A stretch of DNA of 18,239 nt from DYCT01 sp051875715 (GTDB lineage Bacteria; Bacteroidota; Bacteroidia; Bacteroidales; Bacteroidaceae), in the NCBI GenBank assembly GCA_051875715.1, contig JBJEHD010000034.1, positions 1-18,239 of the forward strand, read 5' to 3'. Each line of letters starts with the position of its first letter. Position 1 is the first letter of the stretch. Below are positions 1 to 5,976 of the stretch, one piece after another. Below the pieces are notes generated by a model. It did not search any database. It saw only the letters and a program-made list of their open reading frames with translations, and was not told the origin of the DNA. The translations under genes and the position numbers were made by a program.

Positions 1-3
1 AAT

Positions 4-56
4 TACTACACACTTTAATTGTTAATTACGTGTGAAGTAAATCTGTATCATGTCAA
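4..56 (+). repeat. Left copy of a 53-bp terminal inverted repeat
   Basis: This block is the exact reverse complement of 18185-18237, with no mismatch over 53 bp. It carries its own dyad: 4-20 and 24-39 can pair around a 3-nt centre with one mismatch and one bulge (outer arms TACTaCACAC and GTGTGaAGTA, inner TAATT/AATTA). The repeat stops one base before the stop codon of the leftward HXXEE gene, so its hairpin could also act as that gene's terminator. The window ends 3 bp beyond the repeat, so what flanks it outside is unknown. It could be a recombination site bounding an invertible segment, or one copy of a dispersed repeat at which an assembly broke. Confidence 0.9.
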
Positions 57-590
57 TCATGCGGAGGTGTGCCGAAGTCGGGCTGCTTTACGTCCCAGCC
101 AATGCGCAAATCGCAGGTTAATCACCATGATGGCCAAACCGACCGTTCCCCATAACAGCATTTCCGACTTTCCCATAGATAGCCAGATGCTCCATACTCC
201 GTAGCTGGCGAAAGGAAGCAATAGGAGGGAAGTAATAACCCCGGGTACGTAGCCTCGTACCCATATTGCTTGTCCGATGTGGACCAGCAGGTGAATGGAG
301 AAAGCCATAAACAGAGCAGACCAAAGTTCTACAGCATATACGCCTTGCATCAACACGTAAACTGTTGCCAAAATCAATACTGCCAGTTCTTCCAGTGCTG
401 CCACGGCAAATGCTTTTGTACTTAATTGTGACAAGTGGTCGATGATAGGCTTCATCTTCGGATATCTTCTGACTAATATCTCTCTGTGTGACAATATCCA
501 GCGATGTTGCACGGCTATTTCCTCGGAATCGTGAAGAATGAATGCCAAGGGAAACGGAAGTACGAGGTAGAGTACTGTGAGTGCACTCAT
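57..590 (-). CDS. HXXEE-domain membrane protein
   Basis: A 177-aa integral membrane protein with about four or five hydrophobic segments. Near the N-terminus, H20-D-S-E23-E24 matches the H-x-x-E-E signature that names the HXXEE family (Pfam). The function of that family is not established; the conserved His and Glu residues suggest metal binding or catalysis in the membrane, which is inference. The start ATG lies 15 bp downstream of the stop of the small Cys-containing gene on the same strand, so the two are probably co-transcribed. The TGA stop directly abuts the left terminal repeat. The recognition rests on the short motif plus hydrophobicity. Confidence 0.75.
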   Translation of the reverse strand: MSALTVLYLVLPFPLAFILHDSEEIAVQHRWILSHREILVRRYPKMKPIIDHLSQLSTKAFAVAALEELAVLILATVYVLMQGVYAVELWSALFMAFSIHLLVHIGQAIWVRGYVPGVITSLLLLPFASYGVWSIWLSMGKSEMLLWGTVGLAIMVINLRFAHWLGRKAARLRHTSA

Positions 591-605
591 CTGATAAATT
601 GCATA

Positions 606-788
606 TTAAAGGTTATATTGCTTCCTGATTGATGTCTTCTCTTTTTCGTTTAGCGACGTGAAGTAAGCCTTCCAGCCGGGGCAAAAGTGGATGTGCCATC
701 GCCAAAGTCTACCGAGCAGTGATTTTGGCTGTCGGTCATACTTACGTCTCAACGGACAACTGGAGCAGTTGTGATTTTTCTTTTCCAT
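606..788 (-). CDS. Small conserved Cys-containing protein
   Basis: A 60-aa basic protein starting MEKKNHNC. It has no signal peptide or membrane segment. A CSSC pair (C8, C11) is followed by a Trp/His-rich stretch (RLWRWHIHFCPGW) containing C36. Cys and His so arranged could bind a metal such as zinc, but this is inference. I recall similar small proteins with a CxxCPLR start and a WRWH..FCPGW core in Bacteroidales, with no known function. A longer frame opens upstream at 830, but the ATG at 788 starts the part that looks conserved. The HXXEE gene follows on the same strand. Confidence 0.7.
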   Translation of the reverse strand: MEKKNHNCSSCPLRRKYDRQPKSLLGRLWRWHIHFCPGWKAYFTSLNEKEKTSIRKQYNL

Positions 789-950
789 CTTGTCTTGTTC
801 TAAACCGATTAGGCAGATTGTTCTTTGCACGATGATGGTTCACATACGTACGTCAAATTCTTGTCCTTAATCCTTTGTTGCTTGTGCAAAAGAAATGATT
901 TATCTGTATCTGAGCAAAGAAACAATGTTGTTTTATGACAGACAAGTGTT

Positions 951-1193
951 TCAGCACGACAATTGGTTGGTTTGCGTCAGGTTGTTTTCGTTGGTGAAAT
1001 CGTTGGCCAGTTCTTGAAAGAAGTTGTACTGGAGAATGCGGCAGATGCGAGCAAGCGTTTGCGTGTCAATGTTGTTTCGCTGGAAGATGCGATATACGTT
1101 AGATCGGTCGCAGGACAGTTGTCGTGCAAACCAGGAGACGGAACGTTCTTGCTTTTCCAACTCTTCTTGTATGCGCTTTCCAATATCTTTCAT
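951..1193 (-). CDS. One-domain HTH (XRE/Cro-like) regulator
   Basis: An 80-aa protein that is almost entirely one Cro/C1-type helix-turn-helix domain. Residues 1-60 contain the pattern SWFARQLSCDRSNVYRIFQR (recognition helix about residues 29-38), then IDTQTLARI and a Y-x-FF end. The same pattern occurs in the protein at 9612-9818 (NVYKILGKSSIDT, RI, YDFF), so the window holds two members of one small regulator family. There is no ligand-binding or dimerisation domain beyond the HTH. A TAnnTTTG-type box lies about 40 bp upstream. The target is unknown; it stands alone, divergent from the lipoprotein at 1508. Confidence 0.85.
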   Translation of the reverse strand: MKDIGKRIQEELEKQERSVSWFARQLSCDRSNVYRIFQRNNIDTQTLARICRILQYNFFQELANDFTNENNLTQTNQLSC

Positions 1194-1232
1194 CTCTTTG
1201 GGGTGTTGTAGCGTATTGCTGTTGTGTGGTTA

Positions 1233-1240
1233 CAAAAGTA
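1233..1240 (-). promoter_or_regulatory. Candidate -7 box for the HTH gene at 951-1193
   Basis: On the minus strand this reads TACTTTTG, matching the Bacteroidota -7 consensus TAnnTTTG. It would place the transcript start roughly 30 nt upstream of the ATG at 1193. No TTG was seen at the usual -33 spacing, so the call rests on one box. Confidence 0.4.
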
Positions 1241-1394
1241 ATAAATCTTACGGATATAACCTCCCATTGAATACATGCATTTATGTTGGAATAAATAGAA
1301 TTTTTGTGTTCCAAATTATATTAGTGCGAAATGTGCGACAAAAGTATGGAAGATGTTGCATAAGTGTCTAAATAACTGACAACGAACAAATACG

Positions 1395-1402
1395 TATATT
1401 TG
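1395..1402 (+). promoter_or_regulatory. Candidate -7 box for the lipoprotein at 1508
   Basis: TATATTTG matches TAnnTTTG exactly. The -33 region has no clear TTG. Starting here would give a leader of about 100 nt before the ATG at 1508, and that leader contains the paired-stem structure at 1413-1484. Confidence 0.45.
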
Positions 1403-1412
1403 CATGACTAAA

Positions 1413-1484
1413 AAAGGATATGCAAATCAGAAGACTCCCCTTATCCTTTATTTGAAAGTATAAAACGGCCTAATTCGGGAGTCT
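1413..1484 (+). promoter_or_regulatory. Possible H-type pseudoknot in the leader of the 1508 lipoprotein
   Basis: Two perfect 8-bp helices interleave. AAAGGATA (1413-1420) pairs with TATCCTTT (1442-1449). AGACTCCC (1432-1439), which lies in the loop of the first helix, pairs with GGGAGTCT (1477-1484). The order of arms is that of an H-type pseudoknot; alternatively the two helices could be formed one at a time as a switch. The ATG lies 24 nt beyond the last arm. No known riboswitch class was recognised and no ligand is proposed. Confidence 0.4.
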
Positions 1485-1507
1485 GTAGGCACAAATACAA
1501 TATAGAA

Positions 1508-2500
1508 ATGAAAAGTTTTTTATTGACAAAATTGCCGGTTTTGGTATTGTCAATCTGTGCAGGTGTATGTACGTCTTGCAAGGACGATGATGAAGATGGG
1601 TTCGAAGATGCTGGTGCACCTCAAGGACCGGCGGTAGAGTTTGATGGCAAATTGCTGACCAATGTGGGAGGATCTACCTTTGTATACGACAAAAAGGGGC
1701 GTTGTGTATCAATGACTGATCGATATGGGGATGGCATGAAAATCTTTTATGATGAAGGAGTCTGTGTATACTACTATGACAATAAGGAGGAAGGAAGAGG
1801 TGATATCTCGTTCAATAAACGTGGATATATTTCTCATATCACGTATGATTCATCTGGTAGTGACGGAGATTGGGTAAGTACAGAGTCTGTTAATTTTACG
1901 TATAATAGCAATGGAAATTTGATTGCTGTATCAATGAGTGGAAGTTATGTAGGTGTCGAAGATGGAAATCCATACAAAGAAACATGGACAGATGAGGCAG
2001 AGTACACTTGGAAGAATGGAAACTTGGCCAGCGTATATGGCGTGTTCACAGACATAGAAAATGGTGAGATGTTTAAAGAAATAGTTGAGACTACATGTAC
2101 GTATGGGAAACAGGAGAACAAATTTAGACAATGGACAGAATCGATGAATGATACGTACTACCTAGAAGAGTTTATAGGATTAGTGGGTTTCACAGGTATG
2201 CTTGGAGTTGCACCGATGAATCTCGTCAGCAAGGTAGAATATCAAGAAGAAGAGAAGGAATATGATGCAACAGGAAAGATAATAAGTAGTGAAACATATA
2301 CTGATTCTGAGGAATATACGTATGTACTGAATGAAGACGGTAGCATTCAAAAGGAGCAGGCTGACTATAGTACCTATCTATATACTTATAGTGAATTTGG
2401 AAATAGTAGTTCTGTTACCGCGCCAGTGAGAACGATGCAGCGGTCGGAAAGAGTTCGTCCATTCTTCTTCAAGAAACATAGGATGCATAGAGCAAGATAA
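1508..2500 (+). CDS. Surface-type lipoprotein (DUF4595-like)
   Basis: A 330-aa exported lipoprotein. A signal peptide ends in a lipobox (V-C-T-S-C24). The mature N-terminus after the Cys is K-D-D-D-E-D, which fits the K-(D/E)2-type lipoprotein export signal that sends Bacteroidota lipoproteins to the cell surface. The body is made of repeated short beta units of the form 'f.Y...G.l..i', as in Bacteroidales DUF4595-like or YD-like lipoproteins; that family name is a resemblance only. The C-terminus is strongly basic (residues ~310-330, with FFFKKHRMHRAR). The gene is clearly more A/T-rich than the middle and right parts of the window. It stands alone, with its own -7 box, a structured leader and a downstream hairpin. 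Confidence 0.8.
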   Translation: MKSFLLTKLPVLVLSICAGVCTSCKDDDEDGFEDAGAPQGPAVEFDGKLLTNVGGSTFVYDKKGRCVSMTDRYGDGMKIFYDEGVCVYYYDNKEEGRGDISFNKRGYISHITYDSSGSDGDWVSTESVNFTYNSNGNLIAVSMSGSYVGVEDGNPYKETWTDEAEYTWKNGNLASVYGVFTDIENGEMFKEIVETTCTYGKQENKFRQWTESMNDTYYLEEFIGLVGFTGMLGVAPMNLVSKVEYQEEEKEYDATGKIISSETYTDSEEYTYVLNEDGSIQKEQADYSTYLYTYSEFGNSSSVTAPVRTMQRSERVRPFFFKKHRMHRAR

Positions 2501-2533
2501 AAGAGAGAATCATGCTTTGAGCATTAAATAGGC

Positions 2534-2570
2534 AGAGAGGCCGGTTTCCCTTTGTGGAGCCGGCCTCTCT
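2534..2570 (+). terminator. Hairpin after the 1508 lipoprotein
   Basis: An 11-bp perfect stem (AGAGAGGCCGG at 2534-2544 with CCGGCCTCTCT at 2560-2570) around a 15-nt loop, 33 nt after the stop codon. Only a poor T tract follows (CGTTGT), so termination is likely but not textbook. Confidence 0.6.
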
Positions 2571-2685
2571 CGTTGTAGGACCGAGATAACTTGCATCGGT
2601 CGTTTGATACCAATGTTCCTACGGTGTTTGTGAGATAGGTTGTATGTTTCCCAAACCTTTTGCTGAATTTTGTGACGGATGGATA

Positions 2686-2734
2686 CAAAAATAACTCCTC
2701 CGTCCGACTTTCGTGGAGAAAAGGGAGGGAGGAG
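2686..2734 (-). terminator. Terminator of the leftward lipoprotein at 2786
   Basis: On the minus strand the arms at 2734-2724 and 2705-2695 form an 11-bp stem with one mismatch (CTCCTCC core), followed by TTATTTTTG. This is the stem plus U-tract form expected of an intrinsic terminator about 50 nt after the stop at 2786. Confidence 0.6.
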
Positions 2735-2785
2735 CGAAGGTGTAAAACTTTTATATATGTAGTTTTGTCTGTAGTCTTGCTTGTG

Positions 2786-3610
2786 TCAGTGGCCTATCGC
2801 TTTGTAGTTGATGAGGTAGCCGTCGTTGGTCGTACCTTCTTCATCGTACACGGCAATTACCTGAATGATGCCCCAAGGTTTGCCTGTTTTTCCAACAAGA
2901 ACCAGGTCGCCTCGGTTGATGCCTTTGACGTAAGGGGTGCGTACGGCGCTACTGTAGGCTGCAGTTACAGTGGTACGTGTGGCGTTGACGTAGTCGAACG
3001 AATTCATCTTGGCGAAATCTACGTCGGTGCCGGTTCGCCATTCGCGAGCGAGCACATCGCTTGTCGATGTTGTGTCGGCATAGGCGTAGAGGTCGATGCG
3101 TGCCGAGTCGGTCAGATTGGTGATGAAAGTTTGTGACGGGTCGCTCAACGAGAATCCGTTTTCTCGGCCGGAGTTTCCGGCATAGAGCATAAGTCCGGAC
3201 CTCTCAATCAGCAAGACGCTTCCCCCTTTTACAATCAAGGCAGCAGACTTTTCGTGCTTGTATCCTTTGGCGTCGGTCGACTGGAAGGAGAGCATGTGCT
3301 GAATGCTATCGGTGAGAAATTCGGGCACCTGATAGTTGTAGGAATACGAAAAACGTTCGGCCTGTACCAGCGTGTCGAACAAATGACGATCGCCTTTTTC
3401 GTTGTCGAACGAAGCGATGGAAAAGGTCTCGATGGTTGATCCAGTGGCAAAAGTACTTACTTTCAGTTTGATTAGTTCGCCCCCACTGACCACTTGGATA
3501 GGATCGAAGTTGTCAAACTCGATGACGATGGGCGATGCGTCGCTTTCGTCGGAACAAGCCGTGAAGGGTAGGACGATGAGAACGAGCAGGTAAGGGAATA
3601 ATCGCTTCAT
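2786..3610 (-). CDS. Predicted lipoprotein, unknown family
   Basis: A 274-aa protein with a signal peptide and lipobox (F-T-A-C19). The mature end S-D-E-S-D is acidic, consistent with surface export. The rest looks like beta-rich extracellular or periplasmic sequence with no catalytic motif I recognise. The start was placed at the ATG at 3610. The same frame is open to 3643, but the extra N-terminus would precede the signal peptide and would sit inside the hairpin at 3629-3679. It is the last gene of the leftward envelope run, separated from the lipoprotein at 3703 by that terminator-like hairpin, so it may be expressed by read-through or from its own unseen promoter. Confidence 0.8.
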   Translation of the reverse strand: MKRLFPYLLVLIVLPFTACSDESDASPIVIEFDNFDPIQVVSGGELIKLKVSTFATGSTIETFSIASFDNEKGDRHLFDTLVQAERFSYSYNYQVPEFLTDSIQHMLSFQSTDAKGYKHEKSAALIVKGGSVLLIERSGLMLYAGNSGRENGFSLSDPSQTFITNLTDSARIDLYAYADTTSTSDVLAREWRTGTDVDFAKMNSFDYVNATRTTVTAAYSSAVRTPYVKGINRGDLVLVGKTGKPWGIIQVIAVYDEEGTTNDGYLINYKAIGH

Positions 3611-3628
3611 GTGAATCAAGGACATATT

Positions 3629-3679
3629 AAAAAAGTTCCGCACAGACTCTGCCGGTATGGGCCGGAAGAAGTCTGTGCG
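3629..3679 (-). terminator. Intrinsic terminator or attenuator between 3703 and 3610
   Basis: Perfect 10-bp outer arms (CGCACAGACT at 3639-3648, AGTCTGTGCG at 3670-3679) enclose a second CCGG/CCGG pairing. Read on the minus strand the hairpin is followed by GAACTTTTTT (T run at 3634-3629). It lies just after the small lipoprotein gene and only ~18 nt before the next ATG, so it may attenuate rather than fully separate the two genes. Confidence 0.75.
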
Positions 3680-3702
3680 TGGAAAAAAATGAAGTCTTGG
3701 GA

Positions 3703-4137
3703 TTATTTCAACTTATAGGCTTTGATAATCACTTTCGTGGTATTCTCGCTGCCTAAGAACAAGTGTTCTTTTTCCTTTGTTTTCAGCACAGGCTGGAAAT
3801 AGGTGGCATCGGGGAATGTTTCGTATGCTTTGTAAGCAGCCTTGCGGATGGGGCCGGCCAAGGAAACACCGCCGAGGCAATGGGGCGAACTGAAACGTTT
3901 CTTGTTGAACGAATCGTACGGTTCGCCGTTGACAGAATCCGTCACGCGGATAAAACCAAGGTATGTGCGGTAGGCGACACTGATTTCCACCTGGCCCATG
4001 TATTCCAAATCGGCCATGTCGATGTTCAGACGCACTTCGGTTGGACTAAGTGTCCGATGCTTCGTTCTGACCATGGTTCCGCACGACGACATGGTGAGCA
4101 CAGCCATTACGAGCAAAAGGTAATATAATCTTTTCAT
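3703..4137 (-). CDS. Small predicted lipoprotein
   Basis: A 144-aa protein with a signal peptide and lipobox (M-S-S-C19). The mature N-terminus is G-T-M-V-R-T-K, with no acidic run, so by the Bacteroidota rule it would stay on the periplasmic face of a membrane, unlike several neighbours. The rest is basic, with no recognised domain. It begins 22 bp after the beta-barrel gene at 4160-4945 and is almost certainly co-transcribed with it. It may be an accessory lipoprotein of that barrel; this is inferred from adjacency only. Confidence 0.75.
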   Translation of the reverse strand: MKRLYYLLLVMAVLTMSSCGTMVRTKHRTLSPTEVRLNIDMADLEYMGQVEISVAYRTYLGFIRVTDSVNGEPYDSFNKKRFSSPHCLGGVSLAGPIRKAAYKAYETFPDATYFQPVLKTKEKEHLFLGSENTTKVIIKAYKLK

Positions 4138-4159
4138 TGTTTCTCTGTGGCTTTAGGGA

Positions 4160-4945
4160 TTATTTAAAATAATAGGTCAACGTGAAGCGGAACTGACTTC
4201 CGATTTCGCCTTGTCTTACCTTCAAGTCGTTATACATTTCGTCGCCTTCTTTCAGTGTCTTGGTGTAGTACACTTGTTCTTTCTCTTTACCCATTTTCGA
4301 AGTGTGCTTGTATTTCAAGCCTGTGTACACCATCGACGAAAGACCATACTCCACACCGACGGCAATCGGAAGATTGGCGATGTAGGCCTGCAGACCGATA
4401 AAGGCGCCCAAACCGATGTTGAACGTACCTCTGGAAACGGATGACTTGTATTCGAGCTTGTCGTATTCGCTTTCAGAACTTTTCTTGTAGCGTTCCCAAC
4501 CGATGGGCAGTTCGCCACCTACGTAGACGTCAAGCAGGTTGGTCGGCGAGAAGTGGTAGGCCACACCCGGATAGAAATAGTTACGCGAGTCTACGGTCGA
4601 TGCCTTGAAGTCGGCTCCATCTTCTTTGGAATTGCTATTGTAGGTTTCTCCTTTGCTGAGTTCGCGTTTCTTGCCGAATTCGAGTCCTACGCGGAACTCC
4701 AGTTCGTCAGAATACATATACTTAAGGTTGACCAGCGGAAGGGCTTTGAATTGGATGTCGGCATCGGTAAGAGCTTTGAACATTTCCGTAGTTGCACCCA
4801 AATAGATACCAAAGTTCCCTTCTTCTGCGCGGTTGCCTGTCTTGATTTTCTTTGCAGAGGGCTTGCCCGTCGTGATTTGTGCAAATGATGCCGTTGTGCC
4901 GAGACAGCATACACATAACATAAAAAGTAAAATTCTTCTTTTCAT
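4160..4945 (-). CDS. Outer-membrane beta-barrel protein
   Basis: A 261-aa protein. Residues 1-22 are a signal peptide with likely cleavage after ASFA, before Q. After a short Lys-rich stretch the sequence alternates aromatic and polar residues (GIYLGATTEMF, YFYPGVAYHF, FNIGLGAFIGLQAYI), as beta-barrel strands do. It ends in FTLTYYFK, close to the aromatic C-terminal signature recognised by the BAM machinery. The frame extends upstream to 4978, but the ATG at 4945 gives a clean signal peptide. It follows the 52-bp palindrome at 5036-5087 and is followed by the small lipoprotein at 3703. The substrate or partner is unknown. Confidence 0.8.
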   Translation of the reverse strand: MKRRILLFMLCVCCLGTTASFAQITTGKPSAKKIKTGNRAEEGNFGIYLGATTEMFKALTDADIQFKALPLVNLKYMYSDELEFRVGLEFGKKRELSKGETYNSNSKEDGADFKASTVDSRNYFYPGVAYHFSPTNLLDVYVGGELPIGWERYKKSSESEYDKLEYKSSVSRGTFNIGLGAFIGLQAYIANLPIAVGVEYGLSSMVYTGLKYKHTSKMGKEKEQVYYTKTLKEGDEMYNDLKVRQGEIGSQFRFTLTYYFK

Positions 4946-5035
4946 CGTCTTTTGTAGTTTATGATTTATACTAGACACCTATCGGTGCGTTGATTAACAC
5001 GTTGCAAAAGAAGATGAAATAATCTGAACAAATGA

Positions 5036-5087
5036 AGAAAGGTGTATCGGATTAGTTGACATGTCAACTAATCCGATACACCTTTCT
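5036..5087 (-). terminator. 52-bp perfect palindrome, likely terminator
   Basis: A perfect inverted repeat of 26 bp per arm with no spacer, centred between 5061 and 5062 (centre GTTGACATGTCAAC). It starts about 20 nt after the stop of the lipoprotein gene at 5109. Read leftward it ends CCTTTCTT, a modest U tract. It could terminate in either direction. It separates two gene groups that run the same way. Confidence 0.7.
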
Positions 5088-5108
5088 CGTGCGATGGAAC
5101 TTCCCGGA

Positions 5109-5966
5109 TTATTTTATCCCCGGTTTGTTAAGAACGGCTTCCTTGTAAGCGAACGTCTCAATCATTGTCCACGTTTCATTGATGCTCGGCCAGCTCCATT
5201 CTTCCTCCACTCGGTTGATGTGGTTTCCGAACAGCGTGCTGTAGTGGTATTTGGCATACATCTGCATGTCGCCCTGGTAGGTGTGTGAGGTGGCTCGGCA
5301 GGTGCTGGGCAGTACCCCTGCCGGACGGCCGAGCAGACCGGTGTAGGTGAGAAAAGGCGCTTCAGAGGCTATTCTTGGCACAAAGATGCCAGCCGTGTTT
5401 TCGATGTTTCCGCTATAGGAGAATAGGATGGATTCTGAAAGTTTTCCTGTGTAATAACTGTCTATCCGGTCTATTCTTTTTCCGATGCCTCTTGTGACGA
5501 CGGTTTTCATTTCGTCATTGCTGGAGATCGTGATTTCTGTAATGGTGCTCAAGTAGTTATCGGCATCGTATGTCATCGTATAGGTTGTGACGGGTTGTCT
5601 GCTTGAGTTTAACTGCTCGTAATAGGTGGCACATCCGGCGCTGTTGAACTTGAAGTTGCCATAAAAATGGGAGATTCTGCCGTCTGTGCTTTTAATGACA
5701 AACTCCAGCGGGTTGCGGTTGATGTAGAGTCTGTCACCCTTGACGTTGGTGACCCGGTTGTCCGACGTGTAGCTGATGGTGTAGTCGGCGTAGTCGGAAT
5801 GGTGTTTTGTCACGGGGACCTGGATGCCCAGCAGGGTGAGGTCGCCCGTGACCGGTTCGAGTTCCACCGTTTCCTTTTCGCACGCCAAGCATGCGAAAAG
5901 GAGGATGGTCGACAGGATGAAACGATGGTTCAGATGGTGCATGGCGTTGGCTTTTGAGTGTTTCAT
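5109..5966 (-). CDS. Predicted lipoprotein (DUF4595-like beta repeats)
   Basis: A 285-aa exported lipoprotein. The signal peptide ends F-A-C26-L-A-C29; Cys29, followed by E-K-E-T, or Cys26 could be the lipidated residue. The mature part has 'TmtYdaDnyLSTIteI'-like beta repeats, resembling in style the lipoprotein at 1508. The start is at 5966 (MKHSKANAM); the in-frame ATG eight codons on is an alternative. It follows the PEGA/barrel gene with 10 bp between stop and start, so the two are surely co-transcribed and may work together at the outer membrane. The precise function is unknown. Confidence 0.78.
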   Translation of the reverse strand: MKHSKANAMHHLNHRFILSTILLFACLACEKETVELEPVTGDLTLLGIQVPVTKHHSDYADYTISYTSDNRVTNVKGDRLYINRNPLEFVIKSTDGRISHFYGNFKFNSAGCATYYEQLNSSRQPVTTYTMTYDADNYLSTITEITISSNDEMKTVVTRGIGKRIDRIDSYYTGKLSESILFSYSGNIENTAGIFVPRIASEAPFLTYTGLLGRPAGVLPSTCRATSHTYQGDMQMYAKYHYSTLFGNHINRVEEEWSWPSINETWTMIETFAYKEAVLNKPGIK

Positions 5967-5976
5967 ATCAGGGGTT

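Noticed and set aside
2660..3136. Open frame on the plus strand at the end of the 2786 lipoprotein (158 codons)
   Set aside because: It starts in a non-coding stretch with a terminator, overlaps the real lipoprotein, and its sequence is not protein-like.
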